This document shows positions 17,409 through 26,291 of a stretch of DNA of 64,000 bases, in pieces. The notes beneath the pieces are model-generated. The model was given only the letters and a program-made list of their open reading frames with translations. It searched no databases and was not told the DNA's origin. The stretch's first letter is position 1; each line of letters starts with the position of its first letter. The stretch lies in NCBI GenBank assembly GCA_016794465.1, contig JAEUKA010000036.1, positions 434,001-498,000 of the forward strand, given 5' to 3'. Both the position numbers and the translations under genes were made by a program. The stretch is from Myxococcales bacterium (GTDB taxonomy: Bacteria > Myxococcota_A > Polyangia > Palsa-1104 > JAEUJZ01).

Positions 17409-17735
17409 GTGAGCAAAGACAAGAGTAAGCGTACGCGACAGTATCGAGCTCCCTCCCAGAAAGCGGAGCTGCTGCGCAAGCACCACGTTGACAAGGTTCC
17501 CATCAGCGACTTGTGCGATCAGAACGAGCTGCAACCCAGCGTCTTTTATCAGTGGCAGCGGCGACTGTGGGACCATGCATCGATGGTGTTCACCGAGGTC
17601 AGGACATCTTCTCGTGAGCAGGAACTGGAGGCCGAGAACGCCGCGCTGCGTGCCAAGCTGGCCAAGAAAGAGCACGTCATCGCCGAGCTATCCGAGGAGC
17701 TCATCGACGCAAAAAAATCGCTTGGGGCCCCCTGA
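17409..17735 (+). CDS. IS3-type transposase OrfA
   Basis: This 108-residue protein has an N-terminal helix-turn-helix (residues ~15-60, with LQPSVFYQWQRRLW as recognition helix region) for binding the element's ends and a C-terminal leucine-zipper-like coiled coil (EQELEAENAALRAKLAKKEHVIAELSEEL). It starts at a GTG at 17409 after CAGGAG. The last codons cross an A7 run at 17711-17717 where ribosomes can slip into the OrfB frame. Confidence 0.85.
   Translation: MSKDKSKRTRQYRAPSQKAELLRKHHVDKVPISDLCDQNELQPSVFYQWQRRLWDHASMVFTEVRTSSREQELEAENAALRAKLAKKEHVIAELSEELIDAKKSLGAP
17711..17717 (+). promoter_or_regulatory. Programmed -1 frameshift heptamer (A7)
   Basis: The run of seven A in GCA AAA AAA TCG is a standard -1 slippage site. 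OrfB lies in the -1 frame relative to OrfA and is open across this point (KKIAWGPLNRRW...), so slipping would yield an OrfAB fusion transposase, as in other IS3 elements. Confidence 0.75.
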
Positions 17736-17746
17736 ATCGGCGCTGG

Positions 17747-18739
17747 GTGCCCCACGATCTTCGGGATGTCGTCGTCGATTTCCTGGGCTCTGTTCACCAG
17801 CGCACCGACCTGCCGCTGTCCCGTCTCATCGGCTGGCTGGGTATCTCCCGTCCCAAGTTCTATGACTGGCAGGCGCGCTACGGCAAAGTCAACGAGCACA
17901 ACGCGCTGATTCCTCGCGACCACTGGCTTCTTCCCGAGGAGAAACAGGCGATTCTGGACTATCATGCCCGCTTTCCGCTGGAGGGCTATCGGCGCTTGAC
18001 TTTCATGATGCTCGACCAGGACATCGTCGCCTGCAGTCCGGCCTCCGTCTATCGCGTGTTGTCGTCGGCGGGCCTTTTGGATCGGTGGAACAAGAAACCG
18101 AGCAAAAAGGGCTCCGGATTTGTGCAGCCTCTGCGTCCGCACGAGCACTGGCACATCGACATTTCGTACCTGAATCTGGGCGGCACCTTCTACTATCTGT
18201 GCTCCATTCTCGACGGAGCCAGCCGCGTCATCGTTCACTTCGAAGTCCGAGAGCGGATGACCGAGCTCGATGTCGAGTGTATCTTGCAGCGCGCGCGGGA
18301 GAAGTACCCACAGGCTCGTCCGCGAATCATCAGCGACAACGGTCCGCAGTTCATCGCGGGGGAGTTCAAGAACTTCATCCGGCTCTGCGGCATGACCCAC
18401 GTGCGAACCTCTCCCTACTATCCGCAGTCCAACGGAAAGCTGGAGCGCTGGCACAAAAGCGTCAAGTCCGAGGCGATTCGACCTGCCAGTCCGACCACCC
18501 TCGAGGAGGCAGTCCGGATTCTCGATACGTACGTCCAGCACTACAATTCCGTGCGTCTGCACAGCTCCTTGGACTACATTGCGCCCCTGGATTTCATGAA
18601 CGGTCTGTCCTCGCAAATCTGGGCCGAGCGCGATCGTCGTCTGCACGACGCACGCCAGCTTCGTGCCCAGCGCCGCACCCAGCTGCCCAGCGTCTCTGCG
18701 GCTCCCCTGTCACCCCCCATGGAGGTAGCCTGTGCTTGA
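17747..18739 (+). CDS. IS3-type transposase OrfB (DDE integrase core)
   Basis: The ~330-residue frame has the HTH_21-like segment (EGYRRLTFMMLDQDIVACSPASVYRVL) and a retroviral-integrase (rve) catalytic core. The DDE triad is visible as HIDISYL (first Asp), SDNGPQF (second Asp) and NGKLERWHK (Glu). The C-terminus has the IS3 'YNSVRLHSSLDYIAP' block. The protein appears intact. It is more likely made as an OrfAB fusion by frameshifting at 17711-17717 than from the ATG at 17747, which has no good ribosome-binding site. Confidence 0.9.
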   Translation: MPHDLRDVVVDFLGSVHQRTDLPLSRLIGWLGISRPKFYDWQARYGKVNEHNALIPRDHWLLPEEKQAILDYHARFPLEGYRRLTFMMLDQDIVACSPASVYRVLSSAGLLDRWNKKPSKKGSGFVQPLRPHEHWHIDISYLNLGGTFYYLCSILDGASRVIVHFEVRERMTELDVECILQRAREKYPQARPRIISDNGPQFIAGEFKNFIRLCGMTHVRTSPYYPQSNGKLERWHKSVKSEAIRPASPTTLEEAVRILDTYVQHYNSVRLHSSLDYIAPLDFMNGLSSQIWAERDRRLHDARQLRAQRRTQLPSVSAAPLSPPMEVACA

Positions 18740-18777
18740 GCTGGCTTCTCCATATTGTCTAACCCGCCCTGTTAGAT

Positions 18778-21408
18778 TCACGCTGGACCAGGACAGTGCA
18801 GCGCATCAAACGGAACCAAGTTCAGTGATCCGTCGAGTGACAAATACACATGCTTCATCGACGGTGAAAGCACCGGCTTCAGAATCTGATCATACAGCGT
18901 CTTGGCTTTGTCTTTCGGGTCAGATGACGGACTCCGCAGGGCAGAAAGGAGTGCCTGCACTTGGTTGTCGACAATCGACACCTCGCCAAGATCCTTGACT
19001 TCGATGTGCTGATCCGCCGTCATCACCAGCGCCAAGTAGTGCGGCGTCAGCAAGTGGTTCTCTGTTCCCTTGGCTTTGAAGTTGAATGGTGCAACCCAAA
19101 GCACTTCGATGAGCGCGCCGTCTTTGGGCAAGCGCGCAGCCACTGCAGGAAGAATGTCATCAAACTTCGGAGGTTGCAGCTGGCGCAGCTCTGGAAGTGA
19201 CGCAGCAAGCTGGCTTTCCATGTCATCGGCCCGCTGACCCAGTTCTTTCAACCGCTGTTGATAGTCGCTGGGCGACAGGTTCCCAAGTCCACCGAACAGC
19301 AGGGTTTCTTTCTGCTGACGCACTTGCTGCCACTTTTCAAACTGTTCCTTCAGTTGCGGATTGTTGCTAGAATGGTGAAGCAGTCGATTGGCAAGCGTCC
19401 CTGCTTCCCCTGCTCGTCCTTTGCGAAGTAGCGCCACGCTCATGAGCAACCCAGGTAGGGCTTGGTGGCTTGGAAGATGGAGCAGCAAGGAAAGCAAGAT
19501 TGCCTGTTCTCTGACGCTTCGGTCTAAGGCCGTCCGCATGCCTATCTCGCTTGAGATCTCTCGGCGCTGTAGTTCCTCTATCCGTAGCGTTTGTTCGAAG
19601 AGTGGCATGGCATCGCGAAGCCGACCGCGCCGAGCGAGCAAAGCGGCCAGGTTGAAAAGGACTTTCGCGACATGCGGATGCTCGGCACCCAGCAGCTTTT
19701 GCATCATCGCGTGCGTTTGCCGAAGTAGTATCTCTGCCGCCTCATACTTTTCTTGGCAAGAGAGCATCCCGGCGATGTTATTGAGGCTGTTCGCGACATC
19801 TGGGTGCTCGGCTCCCAGCAGCTTTTGTCTCGTCTTCAGCGCCTGCCGAAACAGTGTCTCCGCCGCCTCGAACTTTCCCTGGCCAGCGAGCACACCGGCC
19901 AGGTTGTTAAGGCTGTTCGCGACATCTGGGTGCTCGGCACCCAGCAGCTTTTGTTTCATCGCCAGCGCCTGCCGAAACAGCGTCTCCGCCGCCCCGTACT
20001 TTCCCTGTCCATCGAGCGAGCTGGCCAGGAAATCAAGGCTGTTCGCGACATCCGGGTGCTCGGCACCCAGCAGCTTTTGCATCATCGCCAGTGACTTCCG
20101 ATTCAGACTCTCCGCCGCCTCGAACTTTCCCTGGTCAGCGAGTACCAGGGCCAGGTTATTGAGGCTGTGGGCGACATCCGGGTGCTCGGCACCTTGCAGC
20201 TTCTGTCTCATCGCCAGTGCCTGCCGATGCAGTGTCTCTGCGGCCTCGAACTTTCCCTGTCTTTCGAGCAGTACGGCCAGATGATTGAGCTTGCTAGCGA
20301 CATCTGGGTGCTCGGCACCCAGCAGCTTTTGACTCATTGCCAGCGCCTGCCGAAACAGAGGCTCTGCGGCTTCGTACTTTCCCTGACGATAGAGCACAGC
20401 GGCCAGGTTGTTGAGGCTATGGGCGACATCTGGGTTCTCGACTCCCAGCCACTTTTGTCTCATCGCGAGCGCCTGCCGAAACAGAGGCTCTGCGGCCTCG
20501 AACTTTCCCTGTTGATAGAGCACCTCAGCCAGGTTGCTGAGGCTTGCAGCGACATCCGGGTGCTCGACTCCCAGCAACCTCTGCTTCATCGCAAGCGCTT
20601 GCCGGTGCAGTGTTTCAGCAGCCTCGTACTTGCCCTGGCGATCGAGCACAATGGCCAGGTTGAAGAGGCTTTGAGCGACATCCAGGTGCTCGGCTCCCAG
20701 CAACTTCTGCCGCATCGCGAGCGCCTGCCGATACAGAGTCTCTGCAGCTTCGTACTTTCCCTGCTGAGAGAGCACCCCGGCCAGGTTGCTGAGACTTTGA
20801 GCGACATCCAGGTGCTCGACTCCCAGCAACTTCTGCTTCATCGCGAGCGCCTGCCGATACAGAGTCTCTGCTGCTTCGTACTTTCTCTGCTGAGACAGCA
20901 CCCTGGCCAAGTTGTCGAGGATTGTCGCGACATCGGGATGCCCGACTCCCAGCAGCTTTTGCGTCATCGCGAGCGCTTGCCGATACATGGTCTCCGCAGC
21001 GTCATACTTTCCATGGCTGTGGAGCATGAAGGCCAGGTTGTTGAGGCTGGTCGCGACGTCCGGGTGCTCAGGACCATAGATCCGTATCGCAAGCTCCAGC
21101 GAGGTACGAGCGCGACTCTCCGCAATCGAGGGCTGACCGAGTTCGTGTGCGCAGACCGAAGAGATGTTCAGAACAATAAAGCGAGCCTTGTCAACCGTGG
21201 CATCAGCCGGGGCGGCTTCCAGAGCCGCCAGCAGTCTCTCGCAAGCTGGCTGCCTGGTTGGACAGGAGGCATGGTCTTGATCCTTAAAACACGCAACTGC
21301 GTCTTGCTCGCGAAGATACTGCGCCCAGGCCACAGATGGAATTCCCAGCGTGATCAGCACCACCATTAAGGCAAGCTGCTTCAGACCCCTCGCAGTCCGT
21401 GTCCGCAT
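18778..21408 (-). pseudogene. TPR-CHAT protein truncated before the active site
   Basis: The start MRTRTARGLKQLALMVV is a signal peptide (cleavage after AWA). Residues ~90-600 contain eleven well-conserved 42-residue kinesin-light-chain-type TPRs (GKYEAAETLYRQALAMRQKL consensus) plus partial end units. A helical linker and the first ~100 residues of a CHAT domain follow (LPKDGALIEVLWV...VYLSLDGSLNLVPFDALH). After DALH the frame switches to CPGPA and stops 18 bases later next to the IS end at 18776. The catalytic His and Cys are missing, so any product is a secreted TPR protein without protease activity. The upstream region matches that of 6310-6600. Confidence 0.85.
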
Positions 21409-21579
21409 CGGTCGCCCCCGTTTGAGACTCTGTCATCATCGCACACGGCGCACATGCTGTGCTCGATCATCGTGGCGTTCCGGTAGCGAAGGACAATCAC
21501 TCAGGATTTTTCGGTCCTCCGACCGGTTGCTTCGCTCTGCCGTTCCATTCTGAATCGCAAGTCACGTGCCAAGACGCAT
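21290..21579 (-). repeat. Conserved upstream/leader region of TPR-CHAT genes (copy 2)
   Basis: This is the inverted copy of 6310-6600, covering the signal-peptide codons and about 170 bases of upstream DNA. The core from about 21403 to 21505 is almost identical between copies, while the outer parts carry substitutions and small indels. It presumably contains the promoter of the TPR-CHAT gene. The two copies are about 15 kb apart and could support inversion by homologous recombination. Confidence 0.7.
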
Positions 21580-22017
21580 CGAATGGTCTGTTGGCATTGC
21601 GATGCGTCGAGGAGCGCTTGTGATCCCCGTTGCGAGCACAGAGCCAGAAACAGCGAACCAACCCATGGACCGCGCAACTACTGCCGGCCGTTTTGGCCGA
21701 ACTGGGGCATGCGCGGCATCATCGGAGTGGAGGAATGACTCCTGCACGGACAGCGCAGCACCACAGGTCGTCCTTGGTTGGTGAGTCCTTCCAGTTCCTC
21801 CTCTATGCCGGTCTGTTTCACGGCAGACCGGCACGGACTGACGACATCGTTGACTTGGGTGCGGCCGTAAACGATCCTAAGTAGGAGTCGTATGGGGTCT
21901 CGGTCCTTGGGCGGAGGTAGTTAGCTTGGCTCAATTCATGCAATGGGGGTGGAGTCGCTGGACCGCGAACATCCGGTCTCAGTCTGGGATTTGACCGACG
22001 ACACCAAGGGGGAGACG
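21580..22017. other. Intergenic stretch, no gene seen
   Basis: No convincing gene or RNA is seen between the conserved upstream region of the TPR-CHAT gene and the hydrolase gene. A short inverted pair (CCGGTCTG and CAGACCGG around 21808-21832) may form a small hairpin. The promoter of the hydrolase gene should be in the right half. Confidence 0.35.
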
Positions 22018-24021
22018 ATGGAGGGACAGGCGACCGATTCCGAACGTCAGAATGAGTCGCTGAAAAACGCAGCGAGACCGCAACCTGCGGATGCGATGGG
22101 TCGGAATGCAGCGAGCAACGCAGATCTTCCGAGCCGATTTTACGCCGTGAGCCTCTCCAAGATCCTCATCCTCGGCATCTGCTCGCTTGGCCTCTATGGA
22201 CTTTACTGGATGTATCGTCAATGGCGGGCCTACCAAGAGAGTCTCGAACTCGACCAAGCGGCGCAGATCAGTCCCACAGGACGAGCGCTCTTTGCGATCT
22301 TCTTTATTCATGAGCTGTTTCGAAAAATCCGAATGGAAACCCATGCGGTTTCACATCCAGGAACGCTCCCGCACATCGAGGGGGCGAGTTCTTTCATGGC
22401 AACGCTCTGGATTGTCCTTTCAATTCTTGTACGCGTGATAGGTGAATCAGACCGACTTCCTTTTGGTGCCAGTCACAGTGCGTCATCGGTCGGCTCAGGT
22501 GGGCTCTCTGCGCTCCTTCTCATGAGCGTGCTTCCCCTCCTTCCAATACTCTCCGCACAGAAGGAGATCAATCGCACTCATCTGTGCATCCGGCCCACCA
22601 ATCAGATCGAGCGACGCTACTCAGCAATCGGCGGGCTAACGATCATCGTGGGAACGCTCTTTCTTGGAGCCACTTCGATTCTCAGCGCTCCAGCAGTGCA
22701 GCGCCATCTCTATCTGAGGAACTCCATCAATGCTTGCATGGACGCCCTCATCAAGAAAGGCGCTTTGGCAGACGCAGCCTCTGGTCTGTGTGCCTGTATC
22801 TACGCCGAAATGGTGAAGGACAAAGATCCAGCGACACTCGAGGCGCTGAGCCATCGACAAGAGAAGTGGAAGCCACTCCAGTTGGCGGCCGTATCAGCGT
22901 GCCAGCAAAAATACACGGGACCGGAATGGCGCCCCCGCATCCCGAAGCCGAATGTTCCTGTGCTGCGGCGTGACTACCAACTGGTGGGGCCATCTAGCCC
23001 CGAATCAGCAAATCCAAAGGAGGTGGAGGCCGAGCGACTCAAATTCAGTGGAAGGCTCGAAGAGGCGGAGTCCTTGTTCCGCCAACTCCTGTCGGAACAC
23101 CCTGATCGGGCCGACGTAGCCTATCAACTCGCGTGTACATCTAGCTCGCAGCAGAAGTACGAAGCAGCCCTGCAGATGCTCGGGCAAGCAGTTCACCTTG
23201 GCTTTGCGGAGTATCCGGTTGCACGTTTTGACGATGAACTCACCCCGCTGACTCAGTCGCCACGGTTCATGAAAATGCTCGCTGAGATCCGAGACCGCTA
23301 CGCGGCGGGTATGCCGCCGGTCGGGACACCTGTCGTCTTCCTCCCTCTGCCAACTCGTGATGCTCAGCAGCGTCCACTCATCCTTTTGCTACACGGCTTT
23401 GGCGATACCCATGAGAGCTACTTTGAGCAAGCCGAACAGTGGGCAGGACTGGGATTCGTTGCTGTCGCAGTTCCTGGTTCCCTTCCGCTCCGCAAGAATG
23501 CTTTCATCTGGTCCCAAGATGATATCGAAACCACCCACGCTCAGCTCCAGGCCATTGTGAACTCGCCGATTGTTGCTCGCGAAATCGATCCCAAACGAGT
23601 ATTCCTCCTGGGCTTTTCTCAGGGAGCGCTGCATGCCCTTCAAGTAGCAGCGAAATACTCGTCGAAGTACGCTGGTGTCATTAGTCTGTCGCCTGGGGGA
23701 ATGCCATGGCTGTTTGGGGAAGAGCCATCAAGCATCGCCAAAGGCGCACAGCTCCGCGCTGTCCTTGTCAGTGGAGTCGGCGAGCTGAAAGCGCAGCAAG
23801 AGCTGATTCCGCACCTGAACCAGCTGATGCAGTCCGCAGGATGGTCGACCCTGGTCCTTAGCCATGACGGAGCACATCACTTTCCGACGGATTGGGTGGA
23901 ACACGTCCCGAGGCTGGCTGCATTCCTGCTAGGCCGCGATTCTACGGAGATACAACCAAGGACGTCCATCCCCAAACTCACAGAAACACCATCACTTGAC
24001 AGCCGACCGACGAAGAAGTAG
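22018..24021 (+). CDS. Membrane protein with TPR and alpha/beta-hydrolase domain
   Basis: Start at the ATG at 22018, which follows GGGGGAG; an earlier in-frame ATG at 21943 lacks a site. The N-terminal part has a DUF4234-like membrane region (FYAVSLSKILILGICSLGLYGLYWMYRQW) and further hydrophobic segments up to about residue 240. Then come a soluble linker, a TPR-like helical pair (EEAESLFRQLLSEHPDRADVAYQLA) and a C-terminal carboxylesterase/phospholipase-type hydrolase. The oxyanion motif LLLHGFGD, nucleophile GFSQG and His motif HDGAHHF are present; the acidic residue is not obvious. The hydrolase may face either side of the membrane. The substrate is unknown. Confidence 0.75.
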   Translation: MEGQATDSERQNESLKNAARPQPADAMGRNAASNADLPSRFYAVSLSKILILGICSLGLYGLYWMYRQWRAYQESLELDQAAQISPTGRALFAIFFIHELFRKIRMETHAVSHPGTLPHIEGASSFMATLWIVLSILVRVIGESDRLPFGASHSASSVGSGGLSALLLMSVLPLLPILSAQKEINRTHLCIRPTNQIERRYSAIGGLTIIVGTLFLGATSILSAPAVQRHLYLRNSINACMDALIKKGALADAASGLCACIYAEMVKDKDPATLEALSHRQEKWKPLQLAAVSACQQKYTGPEWRPRIPKPNVPVLRRDYQLVGPSSPESANPKEVEAERLKFSGRLEEAESLFRQLLSEHPDRADVAYQLACTSSSQQKYEAALQMLGQAVHLGFAEYPVARFDDELTPLTQSPRFMKMLAEIRDRYAAGMPPVGTPVVFLPLPTRDAQQRPLILLLHGFGDTHESYFEQAEQWAGLGFVAVAVPGSLPLRKNAFIWSQDDIETTHAQLQAIVNSPIVAREIDPKRVFLLGFSQGALHALQVAAKYSSKYAGVISLSPGGMPWLFGEEPSSIAKGAQLRAVLVSGVGELKAQQELIPHLNQLMQSAGWSTLVLSHDGAHHFPTDWVEHVPRLAAFLLGRDSTEIQPRTSIPKLTETPSLDSRPTKK

Positions 24022-24068
24022 GCGACTGGATGTGACCAGAATGGCGCCAGGGAGAAACGATCGCGGTC

Positions 24069-25466
24069 TTATGTACTGCTGTCCACCGAGGCGTTGGGAT
24101 TTGCTGCTCTGCCGGTTTGGGACGGCTCATCCTGTACATCGGTGTCAAGAATGGACCGGGCACGCTTAGAGTGCTCTTCACTCACCAACAGATGCAGCTC
24201 ATAGGCCGGGCCAAAAAAGCGCCACAGGCTGCGCTGATGTAGGTTGCGCACGCAGCACGCAATTCCCTTTTCGCGAAGCTGCTCGCACGCCATCGCAGCA
24301 GAATGGACGTTCGGGAATATCCCTAGCGATACAACCTGCGCTTGCTGGAGTCGCAGCGAAGCTTCCGCACGGAGATCGATCGCCAGCGCCACCAACATCG
24401 CGATTCCCACCGGGTTTGACATGTCGAGGGATAGCCAGTGCTGTCCCACAACCGGCACAGTAGCCATCACAAGGAGATAGAATACCGAAGCAAGCCCGGC
24501 ACGCCGCCGAATCACTGCGTCCGGTTGCCAGGACCTTTCGGGTCTACTGAAGCCCCATGCGCACGTGACTCCCAACGCGAGCAAAATCAGATAGTACGCG
24601 GCCAGATACAGTGGGTTATCTCGCGTCCAACGCTGTGTCGCGAACTCGGCTGAATGACCGAGCTCTGAAAGCAGGATCGGCATCACGAGCATCGCAAGAG
24701 AACTCGCTCCGCTGAGTGGATACAGGCTGGTAATGGGCAGATGGAGCGTGCTCGACGCTGATCCGTCGATTCTGCGGAGCGGCGTTCGGAGCACGAGGAA
24801 GGTCGCAGCGGCGCTGCATGCGATAAGAAGAGACTCTTGCAGGAACGTGGCCGGAGAGAGCAGATCTCCAGGGGATGCAACAAACCAAGAGCGAAAATGA
24901 GTCCCTAGTTCCATGATCACATCTAGCGCCATCAGCCAGGCGACGCCGCTGCCGAGGCCAAAGCGGTCGATGAGTCCAGCAATGACCCACAGCACGGCGA
25001 TCCCACCACCGAGCGTCAGCGAAGCTAGCAAGACCCATTCAGCGCTATCAGGAGATGTGACAAGTTGCAGCTGCGGATTGCTCTGGCCTGCACTCTGCAA
25101 ATAGCGACACATAAAATAGCCCTGGACGACGGCAAAAAGAAACGAAATTCCAAGTGAGATGATCCGGAGTCGTGATCGTCCCTTCGTATCAAAACGCTGT
25201 CTCCGCCAACTAGGCACAAGAACCGCTGCCAGCTCGACCACCAAAAATCCAGTCATGAGCGGACGCAGGCCCAGCGCAACGATGCTGAGGGCACGCACGT
25301 CCATATTGGCTGAGCCCATCGCCTGCTTGGTGAGCTGTCCTACACGCTCGGCATCCAGACCGGGAAGGAGCACGTAGCCCGCAGCGTAGACCACGACAAG
25401 CAGGAGAACGGTCGTCAGAAGACGAGTCACAACGCCAGAAACAGGGCTAGCTGACTGTGTGGGCAT
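24069..25466 (-). CDS. Divergent SecY homologue with DUF2007-like tail
   Basis: About ten hydrophobic segments align in order with SecY. LLPGLDAERVGQL matches the PIPGID region after TM1, ALSIVALGLRPLMTGFLVVEL matches the TM2 block ALGIMPYISASIIIQL, and TLGGGIAVLWVIAGLIDRFGLGSG matches the [20 protein letters not shown] block. The C-terminal ~75 residues (VVSLGIFPNVHSAAMACEQLREKGIACCV...LLVSEEHSKRARSIL) resemble DUF2007, a small putative signal-transducing domain. Cytosolic loops that bind ribosomes and SecA appear shortened. The start is uncertain: 25466 gives a SecY-like N-terminus, and the frame is open to 25550, but neither has a ribosome-binding site. It stands alone, away from ribosomal-protein genes, so it is unlikely to be the housekeeping SecY. 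Confidence 0.7.
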   Translation of the reverse strand: MPTQSASPVSGVVTRLLTTVLLLVVVYAAGYVLLPGLDAERVGQLTKQAMGSANMDVRALSIVALGLRPLMTGFLVVELAAVLVPSWRRQRFDTKGRSRLRIISLGISFLFAVVQGYFMCRYLQSAGQSNPQLQLVTSPDSAEWVLLASLTLGGGIAVLWVIAGLIDRFGLGSGVAWLMALDVIMELGTHFRSWFVASPGDLLSPATFLQESLLIACSAAATFLVLRTPLRRIDGSASSTLHLPITSLYPLSGASSLAMLVMPILLSELGHSAEFATQRWTRDNPLYLAAYYLILLALGVTCAWGFSRPERSWQPDAVIRRRAGLASVFYLLVMATVPVVGQHWLSLDMSNPVGIAMLVALAIDLRAEASLRLQQAQVVSLGIFPNVHSAAMACEQLREKGIACCVRNLHQRSLWRFFGPAYELHLLVSEEHSKRARSILDTDVQDEPSQTGRAANPNASVDSST

Positions 25467-25603
25467 GACAAAAGTATCGCCCGGAGAATGCGCTGATAAC
25501 GAGAAATCTATTCGGACCCGAGCGCAGCCACGCAGGGAGAGGACTTGCATGGACTGTTCCGTGGTGCGTGAATCAATGTGCAGTCACAGCGCGCTTCCCC
25601 GCT

Positions 25604-26194
25604 TTATTCGATGATGTAGGAACAGAGACTGGCTCCGCGGGGCTGGAAGGTTCCGGGGTAGCGAATTCCGCTTCCGAAAAGAAACTCTGCGGGCAGAGAG
25701 GGATCGAGGATCGGCAAGATCACCCGAAACGGCAGCTCAAGCTGGGGAAGCAGCAGGATGGGATTGAAAAGTGGTGCCACTCCCAACTGCAGACCGAGTA
25801 GCGACGTTGTACCGGGTCCTATTCTGGTTCGATAGCTCAAACCAAACTCTGCATCTACGCCCGCCACCGTTGGTGGAAAACCGCCTCCGTGTAGACCCCC
25901 GGCAACCCGCCAACCAGAGAAGTTGATCCAGGTTACCTGGGCAAAGGCCCCCATGCCACGCTGGGTACGGTAGTCATAGCAGCGGGAGTCCTCGGTCAAG
26001 ACGGAGAACCGAAAATCGAAGGAGATTCCCATCGTAATCTTCGGACCCAGCGTAAGCTCCACTGACAGAGACGGAGAGAGTGCGACAGCAGATGGCTCGG
26101 CCCGGACGGCAGTCGTCACAAACAAGGGGAACACAAGGAGCAGCAACACAATCGTGCGCTCAGCGGGTCGAGGCAACAGTCTGACTTCACGCAT
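25604..26194 (-). CDS. Exported protein, probable outer-membrane type, hypothetical
   Basis: Residues 1-32 are a signal peptide (basic start, TIVLLLLVFPLFVTTAV, cleavage near VRA-E). The rest alternates short hydrophobic and polar stretches rich in Gly and aromatic residues (SVELTLGPKITMGISFDFRF, GAFAQVTWINFSGWRVAGGLHG), as in small beta-barrel or opacity-type outer-membrane proteins. Two Cys may form a disulfide. No family is recognised. It is divergent from the TPR gene at 26292. Confidence 0.6.
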   Translation of the reverse strand: MREVRLLPRPAERTIVLLLLVFPLFVTTAVRAEPSAVALSPSLSVELTLGPKITMGISFDFRFSVLTEDSRCYDYRTQRGMGAFAQVTWINFSGWRVAGGLHGGGFPPTVAGVDAEFGLSYRTRIGPGTTSLLGLQLGVAPLFNPILLLPQLELPFRVILPILDPSLPAEFLFGSGIRYPGTFQPRGASLCSYIIE

Positions 26195-26291
26195 GGGACC
26201 ACACCATGTTATCTTAGACGCGAGCTTGACTTGGAGACAATCCTATGCCGACGGGCTTGTAATGCGCAGAGACTGGCTTCGGAGCGTTGCG

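Larger units (their letters stand above)
17363..18776 (+). mobile_element. IS3-family insertion sequence
   Basis: The element is about 1.41 kb, with short imperfect terminal inverted repeats: TCTGACAGGGC at 17363-17373 and its complement with one mismatch at 18766-18776. It carries two overlapping-frame transposase genes typical of IS3. No target-site duplication flanks it. The left neighbour is an AgmX-like gene missing its 5' end, and the right neighbour a TPR-CHAT gene missing its 3' end. The element therefore probably sits at a deletion or recombination junction and not at a simple insertion. The exact ends are uncertain by a few bases. Confidence 0.8.
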
